Assembly (NCBI GenBank): GCA_002328585.1
Contig: DCUV01000070.1
Location: 1-64,000 of the forward strand
Direction: 5' to 3'
DNA length: 64,000 nucleotides
Source of the DNA: Spirochaetia bacterium UBA2205
Lineage (GTDB): Bacteria > Spirochaetota > UBA4802 > UB4802
Of the stretch, positions 1-8,909 are shown piece after piece. The notes under the pieces are model-generated. The model did no database searches, was not told the DNA's origin, and worked only from the letters and a program-made list of their open reading frames with translations. Position 1 is the first letter of the stretch, and each line of letters starts with the position of its first letter. Both the position numbers and the translations under genes were made by a program.

Positions 1-315
1 GAATTGGCTGAAGCGCAAAAGAGGACTGAAGTTCGCATGGGGGAATTGGCTGAAGTGCAAAAGAGGACTGAAGTTCGCATGGGGGAATTGGCTGAAGCGC
101 AAAAGAGGACTGAAGTTCGCATGGGGGAATTGGCTGAAGCGCAAAAACGTACTGAAATGCGCATGGAAGAGTTAGCTGAAGCGCAGAAGCGCACAGAATT
201 ACGTGTAGAAGAATTATCGAAATCTCAGAATGATTTGGCTGAAGCGCAAAAGAGGACTGAAGTTCGCATGGGGGAATTGGCTGAAGCACAGAAACGAACA
301 GAGGAAGAGGTAAGA
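1..315 (+). repeat. 42-bp in-frame tandem repeats
   Basis: Units start at 1, 43, 85, 127 and 169. A 21-bp half unit follows at 211-231, then two more units at 232 and 274. Units 1-3 differ by a single base, while units 4 and 5 are diverged. The unit at 232 is again almost identical to unit 1, which suggests recent duplication or gene conversion. Because 42 bp is 14 codons, changes in copy number keep the reading frame. Confidence 0.9.
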
Positions 316-738
316 AAATTAGCAATAGGGTTGAACGATACCCGGGTGCATTTAGGTGGTTTATCGCGAAGTTTTGGCTATGCGTTTGAAAATGAGGCTT
401 ACCGGAACCTTCCAAAACTTTTATATGATCGATATGGGTACGAAGTAAAGGAAAGGGTGGTCCGTGCTGAAGTTGGAGGAAAAGAAATTAATTTCTTTGG
501 AAAAGCAATTAAAAATGGGAAGGAAATATATATTGTAGGCGAATCAAAAGTTCGTTTAGATGAAGGGCAGTGGCGTAGTGAAGTGTTTGAATATTTACAA
601 GAAAAGATAAATGCTATACGAGAGGTGTATGGTGACGTGCCTATCCTCCCCATTCTTGTAACTCATTTTGCCACACAGGGCTTTATCAAAGAAGCAACAC
701 AGAAAGGCATTATTGTCATACAGAGTTATGAATGGTAA
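1..738 (+). CDS. Coiled-coil repeat protein with PD-(D/E)XK nuclease-like C-terminus (5' partial)
   Basis: The reading frame is open at the left edge, so the true start lies outside the window. The first 105 residues are tandem copies of a 14-residue unit (ELAEAQKRTEVRMG) encoded by near-identical 42-bp repeats, the pattern of a long two-stranded coiled coil. From about residue 115 a globular domain follows. It has an early Glu (FENEA), a beta hairpin EINFFG and a GESK segment, matching the E...(D/E)...ExK layout of PD-(D/E)XK nuclease folds seen in DUF3782-type proteins. The DNA repeats are nearly perfect, so the coiled-coil length probably varies between strains. Nuclease activity is an inference: the usual acidic residue in the second motif is replaced by Glu/Asn. 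The next gene is a decayed PAP2 gene, so there is no operon context. Confidence 0.75.
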   Translation, partial: ELAEAQKRTEVRMGELAEVQKRTEVRMGELAEAQKRTEVRMGELAEAQKRTEMRMEELAEAQKRTELRVEELSKSQNDLAEAQKRTEVRMGELAEAQKRTEEEVRKLAIGLNDTRVHLGGLSRSFGYAFENEAYRNLPKLLYDRYGYEVKERVVRAEVGGKEINFFGKAIKNGKEIYIVGESKVRLDEGQWRSEVFEYLQEKINAIREVYGDVPILPILVTHFATQGFIKEATQKGIIVIQSYEW

Positions 739-764
739 CCTTCATCAAATACGGTAATGGCTGT

Positions 765-1546
765 GTTACTTCTGAGATTGTTGTAGTGCTTATATATTCT
801 CCAGTATTTTCAGGTGAATCTCCCTATCAGCTATCAGTTATGAATGAAGGTTTATTGATGGTATTGGTGCATCCCTAAATTCTACAAATTATTTTATGGG
901 TAATTATCATTCAACTCTTTCTGAATCAAAAATAAACTTGAAGTCGCATGATGAGGTTAACTAGTTTGACAGGTCAGCAACTTATAATTGGTCTGGTAAA
1001 TTTTCACGGTAGAGTTACTATACAATGGGTACTGAATTGCTCCTCCCATCTTTTCTTTTGTTTTCGGAATATGTTCGCGACAACATAGGTACTATTACAG
1101 TATTGTATCTTAAAACATTTTTAATTTCTGAAGGATTAACCGACTGTTTAAAATCTTTTGTTGGGAGACCACGTCCTTATGTGTACAATGAACATATCCC
1201 TGTAAAAGATAAAATGTCACGAGATGCTATACGTTCTTTTCCATCTGAACATACCATGAAAACTTTTTTTAGTTCAGTTTTCTTTTCAACTGTATTTTCT
1301 GATTATTACCCCAATTTGAAATGGAAGATTCCAGTATGGTATATATCAATCAGTATTGTAACGCTAACAGGCTATCTGCGTTATAAGGCAAGGAAACACC
1401 ATTCCTCGAATATAATTGCAGGTGCAGCTATTGGCATGGCAGTCGGATATGGAATGCCATATTTTCACAGAAAAACAAATGGTTATGCAAACATTGTTCC
1501 CTTTTGTGCCAGTATTGGAATTGCTGTGATAAGTGTATTTGATTAA
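765..1546 (+). pseudogene. Decayed PAP2-family phosphatase
   Basis: The open part (1025-1546, 173 aa) carries type-2 phosphatidic acid phosphatase motifs: KSFVGRPRP (intact K-x6-RP), PSEHT where PSGH is expected, and R-x5-H-x3-N where the last residue should be Asp. Upstream, the same frame continues back to about 851 with recognisable PAP2 N-terminal sequence (FDRSATYNWS). It is interrupted by TAG at 962-964 and TAG at 1010-1012. Before 850 the homology moves to another frame (SPYQLSVMNE), consistent with loss of one base near 850. A frameshift, two stops and two eroded catalytic motifs make this a pseudogene. A short translated remnant from ATG 1025 is possible but would lack the first membrane segments. 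Confidence 0.8.
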
Positions 1547-1566
1547 AAAATATTTATAAAAATATC

Positions 1567-1595
1567 TTGACAAATTGATGGTAATACTATATATA
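1567..1595 (+). promoter_or_regulatory. Predicted sigma70 promoter
   Basis: TTGACA at 1567-1572 and TATATA at 1590-1595 are separated by 17 bp, with the expected start near 1602. It lies 80-110 bp upstream of the exported protein gene at 1678 and downstream of the PAP2 pseudogene. Confidence 0.65.
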
Positions 1596-1677
1596 GAAGT
1601 TATACCGCTGAAGAATTTCCACTAAGAGGGGGGCAATTTCTGGAAGTGCCCATGAATTTTATTTGGAGGATTGTGTT

Positions 1678-2577
1678 ATGAGGAAAGCTGTGCTGAGTAT
1701 TCTGGTGATAGTTTTTATGATGTCGGCTTCACAAGTTTTTGCCGCTAAGATAGATATTGGTTCTATGCAACTTCCCAATCTGTATATTACTGCACCGCCA
1801 ATTCAATTGCCATGGTTTGAAACATATATTGAAATGGGAGGCTTCATTGACTTGGGTGTATGGTATAGTAGTGTACAGGGTGATGCAATAGATGGAAAGG
1901 ATGGAGGAATAGGATTTGGCGGGTTGCTTGTGAATATCTGGGAATCTTACCTAACCTTAGCGTTAGGAATGAATTTAGATTTTAGTTGGGGAAATTTATA
2001 TGATAATGATGACCTAAAATATTTAAATTTTAATGGTCGTGTGCCTATTTCACTGGTAATTCAGGTTGTTAGGATAGATAACGCTGCAATCAATGTATAT
2101 GGCGGAGGTGATTTTAATGTAAAACTTACTACGTTTGATTTGTATAATGTCACTGATGACTCTTATGACACTTTTAGTCAAACATCTGATGGTGCATTCC
2201 CATTAGGATATCATGTAGGGTTTCAGGTGAGCGGTAAGTATGCAGGACTAGCTATTACGGCACTTGCAGGGATGCAAAGTGTGTATTTCAAAGAAAGTAG
2301 ATATGAATATGAAGACACAGACTATGATACTACCTACTATTTTAAGATACCTGCTGAAACAATAAAAAATTATTTTTATGGTATAAAGTTAAGTGTAATC
2401 CCATGGGATATTTCATTAAGTTACACCTATCAAAAATTTGACAAGTCGGATAAAACAGAATTCCCTGAATTTTCACAACACACATTTATGATTACATTTT
2501 TAGTTGGTGGAAAGCATGGTGATGTTAAAGTAGAGAAAAAAGAGGAAAAACCAAAACAGCAGGTTGATGCCGTGTAA
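1678..2577 (+). CDS. Exported protein, probable outer-membrane beta-barrel
   Basis: I do not recognise the family. The ATG at 1678 follows a GGAGGA ribosome binding site; the in-frame ATG at 1663 sits on the Shine-Dalgarno itself and is rejected. The product is 299 aa with a clear signal peptide (charged MRKA, hydrophobic core, cleavage after VFA-A near residue 23). The mature part alternates short amphipathic strands rich in Tyr, Trp and Gly with Asp/Asn-rich turns, typical of an outer-membrane barrel. It ends in a charged Lys/Glu tail (residues 278-299), which is unusual because barrels normally end in an aromatic residue. The gene has its own promoter and is followed by a lipoprotein gene 73 bp downstream, so both may act in the envelope. 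Function unknown. Confidence 0.7.
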   Translation: MRKAVLSILVIVFMMSASQVFAAKIDIGSMQLPNLYITAPPIQLPWFETYIEMGGFIDLGVWYSSVQGDAIDGKDGGIGFGGLLVNIWESYLTLALGMNLDFSWGNLYDNDDLKYLNFNGRVPISLVIQVVRIDNAAINVYGGGDFNVKLTTFDLYNVTDDSYDTFSQTSDGAFPLGYHVGFQVSGKYAGLAITALAGMQSVYFKESRYEYEDTDYDTTYYFKIPAETIKNYFYGIKLSVIPWDISLSYTYQKFDKSDKTEFPEFSQHTFMITFLVGGKHGDVKVEKKEEKPKQQVDAV

Positions 2578-2650
2578 ATTCAAAGTTTGTAAACTATGAT
2601 GGTATTATTTTTTATATCAATTTAAGTTAATGAGGATTAATGAGGTTAAT

Positions 2651-3631
2651 ATGAATTCTGTTAAATCATTTTTTAATATAATTGTAATATCATGGCTATT
2701 AATAATCAGTGGTTGTGTATCACAGCAGGAAGTTAAACCTGTCAAAGAAATTCCGTTTCCTGAACCAATAGTATACAACATGGCTTTTTGCAAACCAGTT
2801 AATGTTTATACTAAAGAGAAAGCAGATGCCATTTTACAAAATTTGCAGCCTTACATTTATCAGTATCGTAGCGAAACAGTTCTGGCAAAAGCTGATGATG
2901 TAATTGTGGATAACGAAGCAATAAAGATAAATTGGAAATGGGAAGAACTGCAAACTGAAACCTTATCCCAGAAATCAACAACTTCACAGGAAAATGATAT
3001 TACCGGTGATGTCCTAAAAGGGATATTAAGCGGGAAGCAAGAGGATATGATTGGAGCTTTGATATCAGGAGCTACAAGTTCGTCATCGCAATCTACCACA
3101 ACCAATATGCAGATTACGAAAAAAGTTGAAAAGTATAATAAAACAATCATTATGTTTGAAGATGTGAGTAATATATTCAGATTTTCGTCTAATTACATTA
3201 TTATTAGATTAAAAAGTGGTGAGGATGTTTATATAATATGTAATAATGATTATTATATGCAGAAATGGATTGATGCTTTTATGTCTGCAATGAAAACACG
3301 TGGTTTCAATACTGATTTTACACTTGGTGTAATGTGTCAAAAGGAGCCAATGAATGTTGAACAAATAGATTACCTGCAGGTCAATAGCGGTGCAGTGGTA
3401 TTGGGCATTATGCCAGGCAGCCCTGCTGAACAAATAGGTCTGGAATATCTTGATGTTATAACAAAAGTAAATGGGGTGACAATATCATCGGGCGCAGAGT
3501 TAACAACGTATATAAAAAGCAAAAAGCCCAGAAATAATGAACGATTGACATTTGAGATTGTAAAATCAACAAGAGAAGGAGAACAGTTATCAAAAGTTGT
3601 TGTTAAAAAGGATCTTATTGTAAAGAATTAA
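2651..3631 (+). CDS. Lipoprotein with C-terminal PDZ domain
   Basis: The start at 2651 is chosen because GAGG lies 5 nt upstream; an in-frame ATG at 2630 has no such site. The 326-aa product begins with a lipoprotein signal ending in LIISGC (acylated Cys22). The central part has a Ser/Thr-rich linker and a region (about residues 150-210) with alternating strands that could be a PH-like domain. The C-terminal 90 residues form a PDZ domain (LGIMPGSPAEQIGL, then DVITKVNG). No protease domain is present, so the PDZ probably anchors or scaffolds a partner in the periplasm. The gene converges on the RACo-like gene, and the two stop codons overlap by 4 bp. Confidence 0.75.
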   Translation: MNSVKSFFNIIVISWLLIISGCVSQQEVKPVKEIPFPEPIVYNMAFCKPVNVYTKEKADAILQNLQPYIYQYRSETVLAKADDVIVDNEAIKINWKWEELQTETLSQKSTTSQENDITGDVLKGILSGKQEDMIGALISGATSSSSQSTTTNMQITKKVEKYNKTIIMFEDVSNIFRFSSNYIIIRLKSGEDVYIICNNDYYMQKWIDAFMSAMKTRGFNTDFTLGVMCQKEPMNVEQIDYLQVNSGAVVLGIMPGSPAEQIGLEYLDVITKVNGVTISSGAELTTYIKSKKPRNNERLTFEIVKSTREGEQLSKVVVKKDLIVKN

Positions 3632-5163
3632 AAATCCAGTGATTTGACATATATATCATTAAATTCGTGATGCTGTGATAAATCAATGGTTGTTATATGT
3701 TTTTTTCTTTGTATTAACCTTTGTAAAAATTCATTATCCATGCATGCAGTAATTGCTGCTTTCAGGCTTGTATTCCCTGAAAAATGATAGGTTGCTTTTT
3801 TAAATTCAGGCAGGAAGGATAATTCATTAAAATTATCAATATTTATATGTTGCCCAAATGCACCAGCTATATACACCTGCTCAATATCGTGAGCTGACAG
3901 TCCTGCTTCACGTAATAAAATTTTTGCGGCTGCAAGGCTTGCTCCTTTTGCAAGCTGAACATTGCGAATATCCTGTTGATTGATGGTAATGATATCAAGA
4001 ATGATCAGGGTTTTGATGTTTTCAATGTGTTCAAGTTGAATGTGCTTTGATAGCGGTTGTGGTATAGCAGTCTTTATGGCACCACTTTTTTCAATAACAC
4101 CATTTCTTAGAAGAATAGCAATGAGGTCAATAAGTGCAGTGCCGCTTATCCCTGATGGTTTGCCATCACCTATCGAAGTATAGGTTAACGTATTATTGTC
4201 AAGATTAAAGTGGGTGATAGCTCCCTCGGTTGCAGTCATTCCACTTGAAATATTCATTCCCTCCAAAGCTGGCCCCATAGCACATGATGTTGCAACAATA
4301 GTGCCATCTTCTTTTATAATTGCCATCTCACCGTTTGTGCCGATGTCAAAGAAAAAGCTGTTGCCTTTTGTTTTTGGAAGTGTACCAACACCACCTAAAA
4401 AGTCACCACCCAGAAATGCACTGACTGCCGGTAAAACGGTAACCTGTGCATTGGGAAATGTTTTTTTTAAAGGAGGATAATGGTTATAGTCGTCAAAAGA
4501 CGTGATGAGTGTGGTATAGGGATAAGTACCTAAAGGGGTAATATCAATCCCTAAAAAGGAATAACTCATCACAGTGTTGCCACTGATGGCGATAGTTACT
4601 ATGGAGTGTATATCAATACCTGAAATGTTGCATATATCCTGAATAGTGGTTATTATTGTTTGTAAAAGAATCTGTGTGAGGTGACTGGCTTTAGCATGGT
4701 CATTTGCATTGCTTATTCGCGTCATAACATCCTGCCCAAATCGTCGTTGTGGATTAAGGAGAGTGATTTCGGGCATTGCCTGTTTGGTTGTCATATCAAA
4801 AAAAGCTATCTGCACTGTGGTTGTGCCAATGTCAATTGCTACGGCGTAGGTGTTGGTTGGGTTAAGCTCTGGATAGCGAGGGCGCTGGGTAATGCTGTCA
4901 ATCCAGATAGTTGCATCACCTATAATTACAGCACGACAGGCTAATCTCAAGGAACTATCGCCCAAACTTTTTTCATAATCATCCGGTTGGGATAGTAACC
5001 CTGAAGTGTGTACTGTACATTTTTTGCATATACCTTTCCCACCACACGGTGTGTGGAGTACAATATTGCAATTAAGCAATGCATCGGCTATGGTAGTGCC
5101 AGCGGGTACTTTTACACTCCGGTTTTCAGGGAGGATGGTAATTGTTACACGATTGTTTTGCAT
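3628..5163 (-). CDS. RACo-like ASKHA ferredoxin (corrinoid protein reductive activator, DUF4445)
   Basis: The 511-aa product starts with a plant-type [2Fe-2S] domain with Cys40, Cys46, Cys49 and Cys76 (CGGKGICKKC, then LACRA). A linker is followed by an ASKHA-type ATPase fold: phosphate-binding AIDIGTTTVQ near residue 108, a second FDIGTNGE loop, and IAGAFGQH near the C-terminus. This architecture belongs to the RamA/RACo group, which uses ATP to reduce Co(II) corrinoid proteins for methyl transfer. I chose ATG 5163 over the in-frame TTG 21 bp upstream, since neither has a strong ribosome site. No corrinoid protein or methyltransferase gene is next to it, so its partner must be encoded elsewhere. 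Family assignment is firm; the substrate is unknown. Confidence 0.85.
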   Translation of the reverse strand: MQNNRVTITILPENRSVKVPAGTTIADALLNCNIVLHTPCGGKGICKKCTVHTSGLLSQPDDYEKSLGDSSLRLACRAVIIGDATIWIDSITQRPRYPELNPTNTYAVAIDIGTTTVQIAFFDMTTKQAMPEITLLNPQRRFGQDVMTRISNANDHAKASHLTQILLQTIITTIQDICNISGIDIHSIVTIAISGNTVMSYSFLGIDITPLGTYPYTTLITSFDDYNHYPPLKKTFPNAQVTVLPAVSAFLGGDFLGGVGTLPKTKGNSFFFDIGTNGEMAIIKEDGTIVATSCAMGPALEGMNISSGMTATEGAITHFNLDNNTLTYTSIGDGKPSGISGTALIDLIAILLRNGVIEKSGAIKTAIPQPLSKHIQLEHIENIKTLIILDIITINQQDIRNVQLAKGASLAAAKILLREAGLSAHDIEQVYIAGAFGQHINIDNFNELSFLPEFKKATYHFSGNTSLKAAITACMDNEFLQRLIQRKKHITTIDLSQHHEFNDIYVKSLDF

Positions 5164-5315
5164 TGCTAATAACTTTATAATCAATTATAGCAATATATAC
5201 TTGCTATTATTGAAAAGTAAATATTTTATTATTTTTTTCTTTACAGATGAAATGTCCTTGCTATTGAATTGCCCTGTTGTTTAAATCGTCATGAACTTTT
5301 GTTATAGGATGCAAT

Positions 5316-6455
5316 GTGCACATGGATGCAACAATTATTTCATATCCTGACACCTCTGTTGTACAATTACTTTCGCTTACCGAAAACAGATCAAAATACA
5401 TGCTGCCATTTGCTGGTAAATTTAGAGTGGTTGATTTTGTCATTGGCAATGCAAAAGAGGTTGATGCACATACCATCATTTACAGCAATGTCAATGATGA
5501 TCTGGCCGATTATGTAAAGCTTCATGGTATTGATGAATCAAGGATAAGGGTTGTTGTTGATAATTTTAACAGTGTTGATTTTTTTTATTCAATTATTCGT
5601 GATAGCGATTCAGCATATTTTATCATATATAATGGTGATAATCCCGGTATTATAAATTTTTCGCATCTTATTGAACGCTTCATTAGCATGAAAAAACCTT
5701 CGGTACTGTATAAGATGCATTTTGAAGAAAAGGCAAGGATGGCGCATCGCATCCTTGTTACCACTAAAAAGGCTTTGCTTGATACCATACGAAAAGCATT
5801 AAAGCATAATCATAGCGCTCCCAACATCTTTGAAATGATTATTAATATGATGGTTAATATAGGGCTTGCGAAAGGTGAATTTTCATGTATGTACTGGCCT
5901 TTCAACACAATCGTTGATTATTATAATCACAATTTTGATGTTATCAATAATGCTGATTATTCAAAACATGTGTTTGATGGGCACATAAACGCAAAGCTTG
6001 AGCTATACCGCTATTCCATGCTTGGTCCAGATGCAAGGATATCACGTTCATTTTTGTCAGATAGTACCTATATAAATGGCGAGGTGGTTAATTCTATCAT
6101 ATTCCCGGGTGTTGAAATTGGGAAGGATGCTGTTGTCCGTGATTCAATTATTTTGCCTTATAACAAGATTGGATCAAAGGCACGTATCATGCGTACAATC
6201 ATTGATGAACGTACCGTAGAGCCTTTTAGTGCCGATATAATAAACATAGGGAATAATTGCAAGATTGGTACAACCGAGATAGGGATGAAAAACAGTGATT
6301 ATCCCAGAGTGCTGTATAACAGCATTACCCTTATTGGTAAAAATTGCATAATCCCTGACGGTATAACGGTGGGCGGGGCATGCTATATTGCATCAGGCAA
6401 GACACAGCAGGATTTTGCAAAACAAAAATATATCTATAATGGCACCTCGGTGTGA
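5316..6455 (+). CDS. GlgD-like ADP-glucose pyrophosphorylase-type protein, probably non-catalytic
   Basis: The 379-aa protein has a nucleotidyltransferase-like N-terminal part and a C-terminal left-handed beta-helix (hexapeptide repeats around residues 245-330, such as IIFPGVEIGKDAVVRDSIIL). The pattern LLSLTENRSKYMLPFAGKFR followed by VVDFVIGNA matches GlgC/GlgD. The N-terminal glycine-rich GGxGTRL nucleotide loop of GlgC is missing, however, which is the hallmark of the regulatory GlgD subunit. A GTG at 5316, 6 nt after AGGA, is the preferred start; ATG 5322 is the alternative. The rhomboid gene starts one base after the stop codon. A role in glycogen synthesis control is inferred from family membership, and no other glg gene is in the window. 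Confidence 0.75.
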   Translation: MHMDATIISYPDTSVVQLLSLTENRSKYMLPFAGKFRVVDFVIGNAKEVDAHTIIYSNVNDDLADYVKLHGIDESRIRVVVDNFNSVDFFYSIIRDSDSAYFIIYNGDNPGIINFSHLIERFISMKKPSVLYKMHFEEKARMAHRILVTTKKALLDTIRKALKHNHSAPNIFEMIINMMVNIGLAKGEFSCMYWPFNTIVDYYNHNFDVINNADYSKHVFDGHINAKLELYRYSMLGPDARISRSFLSDSTYINGEVVNSIIFPGVEIGKDAVVRDSIILPYNKIGSKARIMRTIIDERTVEPFSADIINIGNNCKIGTTEIGMKNSDYPRVLYNSITLIGKNCIIPDGITVGGACYIASGKTQQDFAKQKYIYNGTSV

Positions 6456-6456
6456 T

Positions 6457-7098
6457 ATGTTTTTCCCTTATTCCGATGAAAATCCCACTCGCTCATTTTC
6501 GCTTTTTACTGTTATTCTTATACTGGTAAATTGTGTCATCTATTATATGGAGGTGTTTGGACAACCTGCATTTGGACAACTCATCAACAGCTATGCGCTT
6601 GTCCCCTGTAATGTGAACAAGTTGCATTTCTATGACTATCGCTATTATGTTCCTTTTATAAGTCATATGTTTTTACATGTAAATATCATTCATGTGGCAG
6701 GCAACATGCTTTTTTTGTGGATATTTGGTAATAATGTTGAGGATGTGCTGGGAGGCATACGCTTCTATGCATTTTATGTATTATGCGGGATTGCTGCTGC
6801 TTTAACATTTTATTTATTTCATCATACTGAATGTACACCAATCATAGGAGCATCAGGTGCTGTGTCGGGAGTATTGGGTGGGTATGTGGTGCTGTTCCCA
6901 TCAGCGCGTATCAAGGTGTGGTTTATATTTTTTGTGCTGCGATTGCGTGCATGGTTTTTTATACTATTGTGGTTTTTACTACAGCTGAGCAACCTTTACG
7001 GCGAGCAGTCTGGAGTAAGCAATGTGGCATGGTCTGCTCATGTTGGTGGATTTATTGCTGGGTTTGTACTCATTATGTTTTTTAAGAAGAGAAAGTAA
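6457..7098 (+). CDS. Rhomboid-family intramembrane serine protease
   Basis: The product is 213 aa with six predicted membrane segments. It has the rhomboid catalytic pair: Ser133 in GASGAVSG and His195 in AHVGG, plus the HxxxNM segment (HVAGNM) near residue 79 that contributes the oxyanion Asn. I chose ATG 6457 because its first residues (MFFPYSDENP) match the typical rhomboid start, whereas upstream in-frame starts lie inside the preceding gene. The spacing of one base to the GlgD-like gene suggests translational coupling, although no shared function is obvious. These enzymes cleave single-pass membrane proteins within the bilayer; the substrate here is unknown. Confidence 0.88.
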   Translation: MFFPYSDENPTRSFSLFTVILILVNCVIYYMEVFGQPAFGQLINSYALVPCNVNKLHFYDYRYYVPFISHMFLHVNIIHVAGNMLFLWIFGNNVEDVLGGIRFYAFYVLCGIAAALTFYLFHHTECTPIIGASGAVSGVLGGYVVLFPSARIKVWFIFFVLRLRAWFFILLWFLLQLSNLYGEQSGVSNVAWSAHVGGFIAGFVLIMFFKKRK

Positions 7099-7138
7099 CA
7101 ATGTATTTTTGGAGAAGGGAACGATATAAATAGTAACC

Positions 7139-8749
7139 ATGAAAATGTATAATAGGATAGTAAAATACCTGCGTATTACAGTATTCTTGTTGTTTGGTAT
7201 AAGCTGGTTGCCGGTGTATGCTGATATTGCCGTGCTTCCCTATAAAGTAGAGAGTGCTGACACCTCGTTTACTGAAGCTATGGGGAGCGAATATGCAAAG
7301 CTTGTTGCTCTTGCTATGTATATCCAGAAGGGCATAAGTATCTACTCGCACGATTTGCTGGAAAAGGATATGCATGAGTTTTCCATTGATCCTCAGGGTG
7401 TGGTGGCAGGCTACAAATTGGATACCCTGGGCAAAGCCCGCTCTATTGACAGGATACAGATTGGTACACTAACCAAAACCAGTAGAGGCTTTACCGTGAA
7501 AAGCTTACTGTATGATGTTGCAACAGGGAAGATCGTTTCGCGCTGCAATGAATATGCCGATACGCTGTATAATGTAGCCATTGCCGAGATGCGATCATTG
7601 TACCTTTCCTATCCCGATAACAATCGTGCCATGCAGCAATCAATCTATGATATTGCGTTTGTTGTTGATAATTCGTACAGCGCTTCCCGCGAGTGGAAAA
7701 GCATTAAGCAGGGTATTGTCGCTCTGTGCGATACAATCAGCGATAACTGGAATGACATGCGTGTATATGTGGTGCCGTTTTTGACACAATCGAAGAAGAT
7801 TGGAACCTATGCTGTTACAGGCGCTACTACTCTGGATGATGTTTTACAGGAGCTATCGCTTGCAAAAGGAATTGTGACAGGCATTAACCCGTGTTTGCAG
7901 TATATCGCAAAGGGGCTGCCATGGCGCAATGAAGCAAAAAAGCTCTGTATTGTTGTTGCAGCTTCAAAGTGCGATTACAGCAATGCACGTTCACTTCGTT
8001 ACCTTATCAAGAAAAAGGGCATAACGCTGTATGTGATTGGCACAGGAGGTTTAACCCATACTGAGCGCACAGCGTTATCGTTTATTGGCGATAGTTACTA
8101 TGATGTGACGTACAGGCAGAGGATGTATGATGTTTATGGGAATCCAGTTGATGTGTTTTGTGAAGCGGGAAGGATATTCCATGGTGATGCAGGTGACCGA
8201 TGGAAGGCTGGCGTGACCGCTACAAAGACAAAGGCAGCAAAACCTTTTGTTGCTGAGGTATTTGGTGTGCAGAATGCTCTGCCGTATGAGATGCAAGCGC
8301 TGTATCCAAAGCAAACAGCAATAAAAATACTCAATGCAGAACTGTTAGAAAATAATATCGTTGATATATGCCAGATTATTGCACATAACAATAAACTGAC
8401 TGGACAGGTAATTGCCCGTGTTCTTATTGCTGATGGCGGATACTCGCTATGGCTGCCAGTTGCCGATAAAAGAATCCTCAACTATTTAGCAGAGAATCAA
8501 CAGATGCGCATGTATGTTGGCATTTCTCCAAAACAGGATTTAGGAGCACCATATGGTGTGGGACTTTTACCGGTTGCAGTAGTTGGGCTACCGGGTAGTC
8601 ATATTCCATCAATGCTAAAATTAACGGTGAAGGATATTATTCAGCGTCCACAATTGAAAGGATTTTTTAATCCTCCCCTATGGTTTGTTCCTGTTACGGT
8701 AAAGCAGATTATACCATTGTCGGGAGAAGAAGATATTCGAAATAAATAA
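7139..8749 (+). CDS. Exported von Willebrand factor A-like protein
   Basis: The 536-aa protein has an N-terminal signal or anchor segment (residues about 10-27, ending VYA-D). Residues 28-165 resemble periplasmic domains that assemble beside outer-membrane machinery (IAVLPYKV start). From residue 170 a VWA fold begins with a complete MIDAS start DNSYS (Asp177, Ser179, Ser181) followed by Rossmann-like strands (KLCIVVAASK, ITLYVIGTGG). The last 200 residues show no recognisable domain. VWA domains usually bind protein ligands through a metal ion, so an adhesion or envelope-assembly role is plausible but unproven. Ribosome binding at ATG 7139 is weak (GGAGAAGGGA about 20 nt upstream). It lies between the rhomboid gene and clpB. 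Confidence 0.65.
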   Translation: MKMYNRIVKYLRITVFLLFGISWLPVYADIAVLPYKVESADTSFTEAMGSEYAKLVALAMYIQKGISIYSHDLLEKDMHEFSIDPQGVVAGYKLDTLGKARSIDRIQIGTLTKTSRGFTVKSLLYDVATGKIVSRCNEYADTLYNVAIAEMRSLYLSYPDNNRAMQQSIYDIAFVVDNSYSASREWKSIKQGIVALCDTISDNWNDMRVYVVPFLTQSKKIGTYAVTGATTLDDVLQELSLAKGIVTGINPCLQYIAKGLPWRNEAKKLCIVVAASKCDYSNARSLRYLIKKKGITLYVIGTGGLTHTERTALSFIGDSYYDVTYRQRMYDVYGNPVDVFCEAGRIFHGDAGDRWKAGVTATKTKAAKPFVAEVFGVQNALPYEMQALYPKQTAIKILNAELLENNIVDICQIIAHNNKLTGQVIARVLIADGGYSLWLPVADKRILNYLAENQQMRMYVGISPKQDLGAPYGVGLLPVAVVGLPGSHIPSMLKLTVKDIIQRPQLKGFFNPPLWFVPVTVKQIIPLSGEEDIRNK

Positions 8750-8752
8750 TAC

Positions 8753-8781
8753 TTGACGATTGGAAATAAATTGAGTATATT
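8753..8781 (+). promoter_or_regulatory. Predicted clpB promoter
   Basis: TTGACG at 8753-8758, 17 bp, then TATATT at 8776-8781; transcription would start near 8788, giving a leader of about 120 nt. A perfect CIRCE half-site TTAGCACTC lies in the leader at 8821-8829, but the second arm is absent. Heat-shock control by HrcA is therefore only a possibility. Confidence 0.6.
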
Positions 8782-8909
8782 AATATAAAATATAATTTCC
8801 TGTCTGTTATAGAACTCTCATTAGCACTCTCCTGTTTTATTATTTTATGTTTATTATACTTATTGTATTGTAATGGTATTAATTTTTATTAATGGAGGTA
8901 GATTTACCT

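Noticed and set aside
1..315. Regularly spaced repeats that could suggest a CRISPR array
   Set aside because: The 42-bp units are tandem without unique spacers and are in frame with a coiled-coil protein.
962..1012. In-frame TAG codons as possible recoding (pyrrolysine or reassigned stop)
   Set aside because: Other genes in the window end normally at TAG, and the same locus also has a frameshift and eroded catalytic motifs, so decay explains it.
8821..8850. Complete CIRCE operator upstream of clpB
   Set aside because: Only the TTAGCACTC arm is present; no GAGTGCTAA follows at the required 9-nt spacing.
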